Positions 1 to 5,037 of a DNA stretch of 6,980 bases are shown here, piece after piece; positions within the stretch are counted from its first letter, which is position 1, and the number at the start of each line of letters is the position of its first letter. The translations under genes were made by a program, and so were the position numbers. The DNA comes from a bacterium (GTDB taxonomy: Bacteria > Verrucomicrobiota > Verrucomicrobiia > Chthoniobacterales > Terrimicrobiaceae), in NCBI GenBank assembly GCA_009920585.1, contig RFZT01000125.1:1-6980 (forward strand). Reading direction: 5' to 3'. The notes beneath the pieces were generated by a model, which had not been told where the DNA came from, ran no database searches, and saw only the letters and a list, made by a program, of their open reading frames with translations.

Positions 1-40
1 CAACACTGGTTGGACATCTACGGGGGGAGGAAGAAAAAAT

Positions 41-68
41 CTGAAACTGGAAACCTGAAACCTGAACA
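41..68. repeat. Heptamer tandem repeat, four imperfect units
   Basis: Four consecutive 7-base units read ctgaaac, tggaaac, ctgaaac and ctgaaca, followed by a partial ctg. Two units are identical and the others differ by one or two bases. The array lies in the short non-coding stretch downstream of the minus-strand fragment at 86-382. It is too short to say whether it is a variable-number repeat or part of a larger dispersed intergenic repeat. The period is not a multiple of three in any coding frame I can support. Confidence 0.6.
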
Positions 69-85
69 CTGCATGGGTGGGCTTG

Positions 86-382
86 CTAGGAGAAAAATGC
101 AGTCTCAAGCGTCTCGTAGGCGAACTTCCAAACATCAGGTTCCTTGCTTCCCCGAGTACCTGCGACATTGAGAATTTCCACGCAGTTATCAGTGATGAAT
201 TTCTGAAGGATCAATGCAGGACTTTCATAGCTCGACGACCGCTGCGCCAAGTGAATCCAAGGTTTCCGGTGCTTCTCAGTAAATTCCGCTGTTCGTTTGC
301 TCCAACGAATCGCTACAACCAACTCGGCGAGGTTAGGACTGTCTTGCCTCCAGAAACAATTTTTTAAATCATCCGAATGGAG
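86..382 (-). pseudogene. C-terminal remnant of a putative molybdenum-carrier (YpsA-like Rossmann) protein
   Basis: An open minus-strand frame of about 99 codons, bounded upstream by the TAG of the neighbouring gene and ending with TAG at 86-88, has no ATG near its beginning. The first possible start is TTG at 320-322, giving 78 residues. Its end contains EILNVAGTRGSKEPDVW followed by an Ala/Leu-rich helix. From memory, this matches the closing motif (LNVAGPR.S..P.IY) of the putative molybdenum-carrier family. The preceding part, with TAEFTEKHRKPWIHL, fits the family's T-A-(x)n-A-x-x-x-GKP strand. Members are usually about 150 residues and begin with a GGQTGxD nucleotide-binding loop. That half is absent, and the adjacent sequence encodes a different protein, so this looks like a decayed or truncated gene. 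It could also be a short expressed protein starting at the TTG. The family assignment is fairly secure; the pseudogene status is inference. Confidence 0.5.
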
Positions 383-961
383 CTATCTCCGAGTTTCCAG
401 CTCCTTGAATTGAGCGGGGTTGATGCTGCCATCGAATTCATTCGAGTAAGAATTGCCTCCGTGAGTGTAGCGGAGTTTAGTCTTGAATGAGCCGGAGTAA
501 ACGGGAGCCGAAAACTCCCAGTAGTAACCGTTTGGAAGATAGACGCTGTGACGACTGTTGCCGCAGAAACTAGAGGGAAGATATTCGATGGGTTTCCACT
601 CACCATCTTGATTTCGCGCCTCGCAAGTGATGTAGAGTCGAGAGTCGCTAGCTGCAAATGACACTTCTTTGGCCGTGCGATTGACGAGCAGCAGGCGAAA
701 ACCATGATACTGCTTCCCGAACGGCACCTCATCAGCAGGAAGTGCGATGAGTGCGATCTCACCATCAGGGCCGGGAATCTCTTCGGTGATTTTCTTTGGG
801 GCATTGCTAGAAGAGGCATATCCGAAAAATGCCTTGTCGTCCTCGCGGCTTCCAGCATAGCAGTAGCCTCTAATCATGGTCTCAGTCTCAAACGGAATTA
901 GGGCTTTCGCATGGGAGCAAACGGCGAGCATGAAGATCGCGAGGAACGATTTAATACACAT
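383..961 (-). CDS. Secreted protein of unknown function
   Basis: The protein has 192 residues from the ATG at 959-961. An in-frame ATG further upstream (1055-1057) would add 32 residues rich in Arg and Trp in front of a typical signal peptide, so I reject it. Residues 1-20 form an export signal: short n-region with Lys4, hydrophobic core FLAIFMLAV, and a likely signal peptidase I site after SHA. A cysteine at residue 15 follows LAV, but the lipobox is not canonical. The mature part is predicted beta-rich, with a GEWKPIEYLPSSFCGNS segment, then GYYWEFSAPVYSGSFKTKLRY and YSNEFDGSIN near the end. I have an impression of similar secreted hypothetical proteins in Planctomycetota, Bacteroidota and Verrucomicrobiota, but I know no named domain or function. 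No clear Shine-Dalgarno precedes the start. The stop TAG is in frame with the remnant immediately downstream. Confidence 0.72.
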   Translation of the reverse strand: MCIKSFLAIFMLAVCSHAKALIPFETETMIRGYCYAGSREDDKAFFGYASSSNAPKKITEEIPGPDGEIALIALPADEVPFGKQYHGFRLLLVNRTAKEVSFAASDSRLYITCEARNQDGEWKPIEYLPSSFCGNSRHSVYLPNGYYWEFSAPVYSGSFKTKLRYTHGGNSYSNEFDGSINPAQFKELETRR

Positions 962-1375
962 TTGATTGTAAACCAATATTCGTGGATTGGAATTCCTACA
1001 ACTCAATTTCCATTTTTTACAAACCACAGCCCTCCGCCACCTTCCATCTCCTTCCACTGCGACACCAAATCGAGTTAAGCAGTGCTAGCAATCTATCCCT
1101 CGCATCGTGGTTTTGCACTTTTCCGTGCGGCAGGGGGCTGTTCCCCAAGCCAGTCAAGCTCGCTTGTGAGTTTTAGCAAGTTGGCCAGTCTCCACACGGC
1201 CGGGAGGTCATGCCCCCTTTTTTTGCGGTTCAAAGTCTAATTTCAAAGAGACAATGTGGTATGAATTGGAACATGGCTGCAAAGTGAAACGATGCGCAGC
1301 ATCGAGCTTGCTTGCGATCGGCTTTTTTAACTCTCAAAACAAGCGTGGCAGAATTTTCCGCACCAATCTCGGAAA

Positions 1376-1393
1376 CGCTAGCCAGGGCTAGCG
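1376..1393. repeat. Perfect inverted repeat (hairpin) downstream of the toxin-antitoxin operon
   Basis: CGCTAGCC-AG-GGCTAGCG is a perfect 8+2+8 inverted repeat, foldable as a 7-bp stem with a CAGG tetraloop. It lies about 80 nt beyond the toxin stop codon in the direction of transcription. On the minus strand it is followed by GTTTCC only, not a real U-tract, so it is at best a weak or factor-assisted terminator for the toxin-antitoxin operon, or a protein-binding palindrome. Confidence 0.5.
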
Positions 1394-1427
1394 CAAGTCA
1401 ACAATATGGCTCGAGTTTTTAAGTCTT

Positions 1428-1468
1428 AAGTCGCGGCCGTAGCCGAAAGGAGAGTGGCGAGGGGACTT
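1428..1468. repeat. 41-nt structured intergenic element abutting the toxin gene
   Basis: The ends AAGTC (1428-1432) and GACTT (1464-1468) pair. Inside is a second hairpin CGGC-CGTA-GCCG (1434-1445), then a purine-rich arm (about 1446-1463). A second AAGTC lies just outside at 1421-1425. The element ends 3 nt past the toxin stop codon. The layout looks like a small dispersed intergenic repeat or an RNA 3' end, but I see no second copy in this window. Confidence 0.35.
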
Positions 1469-1471
1469 GAT

Positions 1472-1798
1472 CTACAAATTCAGCAAATCCCGTAGAGCAT
1501 CCTTTACTGCTTCAAATTGAGAGGGAGGCAGGCGTCCAAGTTTTCTTTCGAGGCTGTTATAGTCGATGCTGGCGAGACCTTGAATGTTCACAGCGGAATG
1601 TTTGGTAAGCCACTTGGGTTTTCCAATGTCCACTTCACCGCGCAAACCACGAATTTGGGAAGTGAGCGGGGCAACAACAACTAGAGCACGGGCGTCTTGA
1701 GGTTGAGGAAAAGCCAAAACAACTACAGGGCGTTGTTTTGCCGTAGTGCCAAAATCAACGATCCATATTTCGCCCGCATTGGGCTCAATACTCGCCAA
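1472..1798 (-). CDS. MazF/PemK-family mRNA interferase toxin
   Basis: The 108-residue protein matches MazF/PemK along its whole length and at the usual size. MazF/PemK toxins are sequence-specific, ribosome-independent endoribonucleases that cut mRNA when freed from their antitoxin. Visible motifs are P-x-x-GEIWIVDFG (residues 6-17), K-x-RPVVVL with the conserved Arg23-Pro24, the strand ALVVVAPLTSQ (38-48) with the Thr46/Ser47 position used in catalysis, GEVDIGKP, the SAVNIQGLASID core, LGRLPPSQ, and a C-terminal helix. The start is TTG at 1796-1798. It is preferred because a GGAGG site lies 6 nt upstream and the GEIW motif follows at the normal distance; no ATG lies between. The gene overlaps the end of the antitoxin gene by 14 nt, so the two are translationally coupled. 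Cleavage specificity cannot be read from the sequence. Confidence 0.9.
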   Translation of the reverse strand: MASIEPNAGEIWIVDFGTTAKQRPVVVLAFPQPQDARALVVVAPLTSQIRGLRGEVDIGKPKWLTKHSAVNIQGLASIDYNSLERKLGRLPPSQFEAVKDALRDLLNL

Positions 1799-2012
1799 GA
1801 GCTTCCTCCCAGGCTTTGCCCTGTTGTGTAGTCGTCAATAGAGGCTCAGGCTTTGAAGTAATAGAAAAGGGCATATCTTTCCGAAGCTCCACTTGAGCCA
1901 AGAAAATGTTGAAGGCATCGCTGGTCTTCATGCCGAGTTTGGCAAAAACCTTTTCAGCTTTTTTTAACCGATCTGCAGGAACACGAGCTCTAAAAAGAAC
2001 TGAATTTGACAT
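1785..2012 (-). CDS. RelB/DinJ-like antitoxin paired with the MazF-like toxin
   Basis: This 75-residue protein precedes the toxin and overlaps it. Residues 3-10 (NSVLFRAR) look like the DNA-contacting strand of a ribbon-helix-helix fold. Two helices follow (about 12-25 and 30-44), with G-M-K-T-SDAFNIFL at the turn and second helix, then RKDMPFSI. That is the RelB/DinJ pattern (G(L/M).x.SD....FL.......PF). The tail, about residues 50-75, would be the flexible toxin-wrapping segment. RelB/DinJ antitoxins usually partner RelE or YafQ toxins, so pairing with MazF is unexpected. The expected job is to bind and neutralise the toxin and, as a dimer, repress its own promoter. The start is ATG at 2010-2012, with no evident Shine-Dalgarno. 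Confidence 0.85.
   Translation of the reverse strand: MSNSVLFRARVPADRLKKAEKVFAKLGMKTSDAFNIFLAQVELRKDMPFSITSKPEPLLTTTQQGKAWEEALGEY
1805..1809 (-). promoter_or_regulatory. Strong ribosome binding site deciding the TTG start of the toxin
   Basis: GGAGG (within GGGAGGAAG on the minus strand) sits 6 nt before the TTG at 1796-1798, inside the antitoxin's coding sequence. It is the best Shine-Dalgarno site in the left region. It fixes the toxin start and suggests that toxin translation is not purely passive reinitiation. Confidence 0.75.
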
Positions 2013-2013
2013 G

Positions 2014-2057
2014 GCTCAAAAATGCTCATTGATGCTCGCATAGTCAAATGGATTCAA
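2014..2057 (-). promoter_or_regulatory. Toxin-antitoxin promoter with three GCTC operator boxes at 10-bp spacing
   Basis: On the plus strand, GCTC occurs at 2014-2017, 2024-2027 and 2034-2037. The last two extend to ATGCTC. The spacing of exactly 10 bp places all three on one face of the helix. Read on the minus strand, they lie just before the antitoxin start. A possible -35 TTGAAT (2052-2057) with 17-bp spacing to a weak -10 CATCAA (2029-2034) would overlap two boxes. Ribbon-helix-helix antitoxins often bind such short repeated boxes cooperatively. The boxes are seen directly; the promoter and operator role is inference. Confidence 0.4.
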
Positions 2058-2087
2058 TGTCCACGCCGATTTTTGTGATTAGCGACG

Positions 2088-2128
2088 TTGGTTCAAAAGT
2101 GGTAAATAGAATTGGTTCAAAGTTGAAC
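2088..2128. repeat. GTTCAA direct repeat and palindrome
   Basis: TTGGTTCAAAAGT (2088-2100) is repeated as TTGGTTCAAAGT (2112-2123), 24 bp start to start. The second copy forms the perfect palindrome GTTCAA-AG-TTGAAC (2115-2128). It lies upstream of the toxin-antitoxin operon in otherwise empty sequence and looks like a regulator-binding site. No regulator gene is present in the window to link to it. Confidence 0.4.
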
Positions 2129-2403
2129 TCTTAGCCATGAGGGGGGGGCGCCGAGGATGTTGGTCTATATAAGATTGGGAGGTTCCCTAAGGCCCCAGAG
2201 CTTTGATTTTGGATGGTAAAGGAAGGAAGTGCTCTTTTAAGGGTTGGCGAATGGTTTGATTCAAAAAGCCTCGCGGTATTGGAGCCTGCGGGTTCGAAGT
2301 TCCTGGGGTCGGTTTTTTCATACATGGGATGGCAGGTCGGATTCTGTGGCTCTGATCTGGCTGGATTTGGATTTTTAGCAGGCTTTGGGGAACGCAATTG
2401 TCG

Positions 2404-2480
2404 CTCGCTTTTTTGGAGGGGTCTCGAAAACGGACTGCGCTACGCTCAGGCCTCCTCCGAGCAACCCCAAAAAAAGCGGG
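2404..2480. repeat. Long imperfect inverted repeat (77 nt)
   Basis: The left arm CGCTTTTTTGGAGG (2406-2419) pairs with CCCCAAAAAAAGCG (2465-2478) through 13 base pairs, with a one-base bulge on each side. One GC and one GT pair can be added outside (2404-2405 with 2479-2480). Inside, CTCG (2423-2426) pairs with CGAG (2458-2461), and CTGCG-CTA-CG..CAG forms a small terminal stem-loop. On the plus strand it is not followed by a T-tract. It may be a decayed palindromic repeat element, a structured RNA, or part of the infA leader, which starts about 140 nt further on. Confidence 0.45.
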
Positions 2481-2516
2481 TCGCGATTATTTTCCGCCAA
2501 ATCGAGCTTTTCAGCT

Positions 2517-2545
2517 TTGGACCGGCGCTAACACAAAAACAAAAT
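2517..2545 (+). promoter_or_regulatory. Possible infA promoter
   Basis: TTGGAC (2517-2522) and CAAAAT (2540-2545) are separated by 17 bp, resembling a sigma-70 promoter with a weak -10. This would give a leader of roughly 70 nt before infA. The region is A-rich around the -10. It is the best pair I see here, but still a weak call. Confidence 0.25.
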
Positions 2546-2620
2546 CCGCTTTCAGATTCATCGAGTTAGCAACGCTTAGAGATTGCGTTCCTTTGCTTCC
2601 GCCTGTATTCACGTACTCGA

Positions 2621-2866
2621 ATGGCTAAAGACGATTGTATTACTACTGACGGTATTGTTGTGGATGTTCTTCCTGGAACTCTTTTTCGGGTGAAGCTTTC
2701 CAACGATCACGTCATCCTTTCCCACATATCGGGAAAGATGAGAAAAAATTTCATCCGCATTGTTCCAGGTGACAAGGTCACGTTGGAGATTTCCCCCTAC
2801 GACCTGACCAAGGGCCGCATCACTTTCCGCGAGTCCGGGCACGCCCCTCGCCCTCGTCGCCGCTGA
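2621..2866 (+). CDS. infA: Translation initiation factor IF-1
   Basis: This is an 81-residue OB-fold protein that binds the 30S ribosomal A site with IF-2 and IF-3 during initiation. The family pattern is clear: MAKDDCITTDGIVVDVLPGTLFRVKL (residues 1-26, read in pieces), the HVILSHISGKMRKNFIRI core (30-47), and PGDKVTLEISPYDLTKGRITFR (49-70). IF-1 is normally about 72 residues; here the end is extended by SGHAPRPRRR, an Arg/Pro-rich basic tail that could contact rRNA. No Shine-Dalgarno is visible before the ATG. The usual companions in a ribosomal-protein cluster (secY, map, rpmJ) are absent, so infA stands alone, followed by the Hsp70 gene. Confidence 0.97.
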   Translation: MAKDDCITTDGIVVDVLPGTLFRVKLSNDHVILSHISGKMRKNFIRIVPGDKVTLEISPYDLTKGRITFRESGHAPRPRRR

Positions 2867-2871
2867 TTCCA

Positions 2872-2894
2872 TCTGCCTTGGCAGACGATTTTTT
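2872..2894 (+). terminator. Terminator-like hairpin between infA and the Hsp70 gene
   Basis: TCTGCC-TT-GGCAGA (2872-2885) is a perfect inverted repeat, foldable as a 5-bp stem with a CTTG tetraloop. After CGA comes T6 (2889-2894). It starts 5 nt after the infA stop and ends 2 nt before the Hsp70 ATG. The short stem suggests partial termination or attenuation. It also occupies the place where a Shine-Dalgarno for the Hsp70 gene would be expected. Confidence 0.5.
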
Positions 2895-2896
2895 GC

Positions 2897-4561
2897 ATGA
2901 TTGCAGGAATTGATCTCGGTACGACGCACTCGCTAGTGGGCGTCATGGAAAGCGGTTTTCCGGTTTTGATCGCCGATGAGAGTGGTCATCGATTGACTCC
3001 CTCGGCGGTTTGGTTTGCGGCGGACTCCGATGAGCATGTTGTCGGTTGGCCGGCTCTGGAAAAAAGGAAATCCGAGCCCTCACAGGTGGTGACCTCGGTC
3101 AAGCGCCTCATGGGAGCGCGCTCTCCTAGTTCGGAGGCGAGTCTTCGTGTTCAGGTGGGAGGCAAATCCCTTCTGCCGGAAGAGGTCTCCGCGCTCATAC
3201 TTTCTAAACTCAAGGCCGATCTCGAAAAAGCCTGTGGCAAAGTGGTCGATCGAGCGGTGATCACGGTGCCTGCGTATTTCAACGATGCCCAGCGATCGGC
3301 GACAAAGCGAGCGGGTGAAGCCGCCGGTTTCACTGTCGAACGTCTCCTCAGTGAACCTACCGCAGCGGCGTTGGCCTACGGCCTCGACCGCCTTGGTGAG
3401 CACGCTCGGGTGGCCGTGTATGACCTAGGCGGTGGAACTTTTGATATTTCCGTTCTGGAGCTGCGGCATGGTGTCTTTGAAGTTTTATCTACGAATGGCG
3501 ATACGCGTCTTGGTGGCGATGATCTTGACGCGTCTTTGGCTGTGGCTTGGGGGATCCCCGTGACCGATGCAGAAAAAATCAAACGTGGTCTCACAGATCA
3601 GGATTCGATCGAGTTGGATGGACAGATTTATCTTCGCGCCGACCTAGAGCGCATTTGCCAGTCGGTAGTAGATCGGACGCGCGCGCACTGCCTGCAATCT
3701 CTCGCTGATGCGGGATTGGAAACATCTGCGCTGGACGCCGTCGTTCTTGTTGGAGGAGCCACGCGGATGCCTCTCGTGAGGAAGTTTGTGGCTTCACTTT
3801 TTGGCCGTGAGCCGGATGTGAGTCAGCATCCTGATGAGGCAGTCGCCCTTGGTGCGACTATTCAAGCCGGCATACTGGAGGGGGGCTTACAAAATGTCAC
3901 ACTCCTCGACGTGACCCCGCTATCACTCGGTATTGAAACGTTCGGCGGCTTGATGAATGTCATTATTCCCCGCAACACGACCATACCCTGCAAAGCGGGA
4001 GAAATGTTCACCAATGCCGTTGCGAACCAGGCAACGATGAGGATTAGTGTTCTGCAAGGCGAGCGTGAGATGGCCCGCGATAACTGGAAACTCGGTGAGA
4101 TGGATGTGGTATTCAGCCCATCACCAAAAGGGCAAGCTCGAGTGGGGGTTCAATTTGAACTCGATGCCAACGGCATTCTTCACGTTCTGGCGAGGGATAC
4201 GGTCACTTTGCGCGATACCGTTGTCCAAATTCAAAGTGCGGTGGAAGTTTCCGATGAGGCTGTAGAAAAAATGCTCGGCGATTCACTGGAGCACGCATTT
4301 GAAGACATGGATGAGCGCATCTTCACAGAGGCGAAACTCAAAGCCGATGAAATGCTGCCGGCGATTGCTGCAGCGCTGACTCAACTTGAGGGGGAGGTGC
4401 CAGATGGTGTTCGTCAAGAAATAGACCGCCTTGTGCTAGCGGCGCGGTCGGCGATGGAGGCTCGCTCCACTGGGGAGCTCAAGGCGCTTCTCAAGGAACT
4501 CGATACTATCACTGAGCCCCTTGCCACGGCCCTTATTGAAAAAACTCTCGCTGGAGCTTAG
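2897..4561 (+). CDS. Short Hsp70-family chaperone, HscA-like
   Basis: This 554-residue ATP-driven protein-folding chaperone is shorter than DnaK (about 638) and HscA (about 616). ATPase-domain signatures are present: GIDLGTTHS (4-12), K69 in VKRLMG, VITVPAYFNDAQR (121-133), LSEPTAAALAYGLD (151-164), YDLGGGTFDIS (175-185), STNGDTRLGGDDLD (198-211) and VVLVGGATRMP (282-292). The linker reads NVTLLDV (333-339). The substrate-binding domain runs about 340-450 (PLSLGIETFGGLM, IPRNTTIP, then VLQGERE), with a helical lid to 554 and no EEVD-type tail. The sequence LLDVTPLSLGIETFGGLMNVIIPRNTTIP resembles HscA most. Between residues 211 and 260 the ATPase domain is about 40 residues shorter than DnaK and about 20 shorter than HscA, with the reading frame unbroken. 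No hscB, iscU, dnaJ or grpE is nearby, so an iron-sulfur role is not established. The start has no Shine-Dalgarno. Confidence 0.93.
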   Translation: MIAGIDLGTTHSLVGVMESGFPVLIADESGHRLTPSAVWFAADSDEHVVGWPALEKRKSEPSQVVTSVKRLMGARSPSSEASLRVQVGGKSLLPEEVSALILSKLKADLEKACGKVVDRAVITVPAYFNDAQRSATKRAGEAAGFTVERLLSEPTAAALAYGLDRLGEHARVAVYDLGGGTFDISVLELRHGVFEVLSTNGDTRLGGDDLDASLAVAWGIPVTDAEKIKRGLTDQDSIELDGQIYLRADLERICQSVVDRTRAHCLQSLADAGLETSALDAVVLVGGATRMPLVRKFVASLFGREPDVSQHPDEAVALGATIQAGILEGGLQNVTLLDVTPLSLGIETFGGLMNVIIPRNTTIPCKAGEMFTNAVANQATMRISVLQGEREMARDNWKLGEMDVVFSPSPKGQARVGVQFELDANGILHVLARDTVTLRDTVVQIQSAVEVSDEAVEKMLGDSLEHAFEDMDERIFTEAKLKADEMLPAIAAALTQLEGEVPDGVRQEIDRLVLAARSAMEARSTGELKALLKELDTITEPLATALIEKTLAGA

Positions 4562-5037
4562 TTGGGTCTGTCCACGCAGGCGGTGGCCATGGCGGCCATA
4601 CCTTCGCCTCGGCCAAGAAATCCCATTGACTCATTGGTGGTGGCTTTGATGCCCACACGCGCGGGAGGGAGATTCAATGCAGCTCCGACGAGGTTCTTCA
4701 TATCAGCGAGATAAGGCGAGATACGAGGCTCCTCCGCGACAAGGGTAGAATCGACGTTGTGAATGACGATGGATTTCTCATCCAGCAATGCTCGGACGCG
4801 GCGAAGAATCTCAAGGCTGCTGATCCCTCGGATGCTTTGATCGGTATTTGGAAAGAGATGCCCGATGTCTGGCTCGCCAGCCGCACCTAGAAGAGCGTCG
4901 GCGATGGCGTGGCAAAGGACGTCCGCATCCGAGTGGCCCTCGAGACCAAGTGGGTGGGGGATTTCAACTCCACCCAGAATCAGGGGACGTCCAGTGACGA
5001 GGCGGTGAACGTCATAGCCGATGCCAGTCGCGATCAT
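4558..5037 (-). CDS. ispF: 2-C-methyl-D-erythritol 2,4-cyclodiphosphate synthase
   Basis: IspF converts 4-diphosphocytidyl-methylerythritol 2-phosphate to the cyclic diphosphate, releasing CMP, in the non-mevalonate (MEP) isoprenoid pathway in the cytosol. The 159-residue length is normal. The metal ligands are visible as Asp9 and His11 in GIGYDVHR and His43 in DVLCHAIADALLGA. Also present are the LGGVEIPHPLGLEGHSDADV segment, DIGHLFPNTD (57-66), and ATTNESMGFLGRGEG at the C-terminal active-site region. It starts with an ATG that overlaps the stop of the upstream suhB-like gene (ATGA), indicating translational coupling. Its TAA overlaps the TAG of the convergent Hsp70 gene. ispD, the common neighbour or fusion partner, is not in the window. 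Confidence 0.98.
   Translation of the reverse strand: MIATGIGYDVHRLVTGRPLILGGVEIPHPLGLEGHSDADVLCHAIADALLGAAGEPDIGHLFPNTDQSIRGISSLEILRRVRALLDEKSIVIHNVDSTLVAEEPRISPYLADMKNLVGAALNLPPARVGIKATTNESMGFLGRGEGMAAMATACVDRPN

Larger units (their letters stand above)
962..1471. other. Gene-less intergenic region with small hairpins
   Basis: No convincing coding sequence is present. The longest plus-strand open frame (982-1176) has no recognisable motif and no ribosome site. Small inverted repeats include GCAC/GTGC at 1115-1128, GGGG/CCCC at 1134-1146, and a perfect 6-bp stem with 3-nt loop (CGATGC-GCA-GCATCG) at 1290-1304 followed some 20 nt later by T6. A T7 run (1218-1224) follows a poorly paired G-rich/C-rich stretch. 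Two more structured elements near the toxin gene are listed separately. The promoter of the secreted-protein gene must lie at the left end on the minus strand, but I see no strong -35/-10 pair. Confidence 0.6.
2129..2620. other. Gene-less region upstream of infA
   Basis: Open frames on both strands (such as 2213-2569 plus and 2131-2397 minus) show no recognisable motif, no Shine-Dalgarno and unlikely composition, and they overlap one another. I see no supported gene. The stretch contains a G8 run (2141-2148), a TATATAA (2166-2172) with no matching -35 at the right distance, a long imperfect hairpin (listed separately), and the presumed infA promoter and leader at the right end. Confidence 0.55.

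Noticed and set aside
77..367. Plus-strand 96-codon open frame
   Set aside because: It is the antisense shadow of the minus-strand remnant, which alone shows a recognisable family motif.
962..1057. 32-residue N-terminal extension of the secreted protein
   Set aside because: The extension is Arg/Trp-rich and would bury a good signal peptide; the internal ATG at 959-961 is the better start.
1202..1224. Rho-independent terminator ending in T7
   Set aside because: The G-rich and C-rich arms pair poorly and no plus-strand gene lies upstream.
2166..2172. TATATAA as a -10 promoter box
   Set aside because: The nearest TTGAAC (2123-2128) is 37 bp away, too far for a sigma-70 promoter, and no gene follows closely.
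2285..2305. GGTTCGAA resembling the T-loop of a tRNA
   Set aside because: The flanking bases do not form a 5-bp T-stem, and I find no anticodon arm, acceptor stem or CCA at matching distances on either strand.
2131..2569. Overlapping open frames on both strands as possible small genes
   Set aside because: No motif, ribosome site or plausible composition; the frames overlap each other and the long hairpin.
4558..5037. LPPAR in IspF as an HscA-type recognition motif (LPPVK in IscU)
   Set aside because: It is the normal IspF sequence before the VGIKATT segment, and IspF is not an iron-sulfur scaffold.
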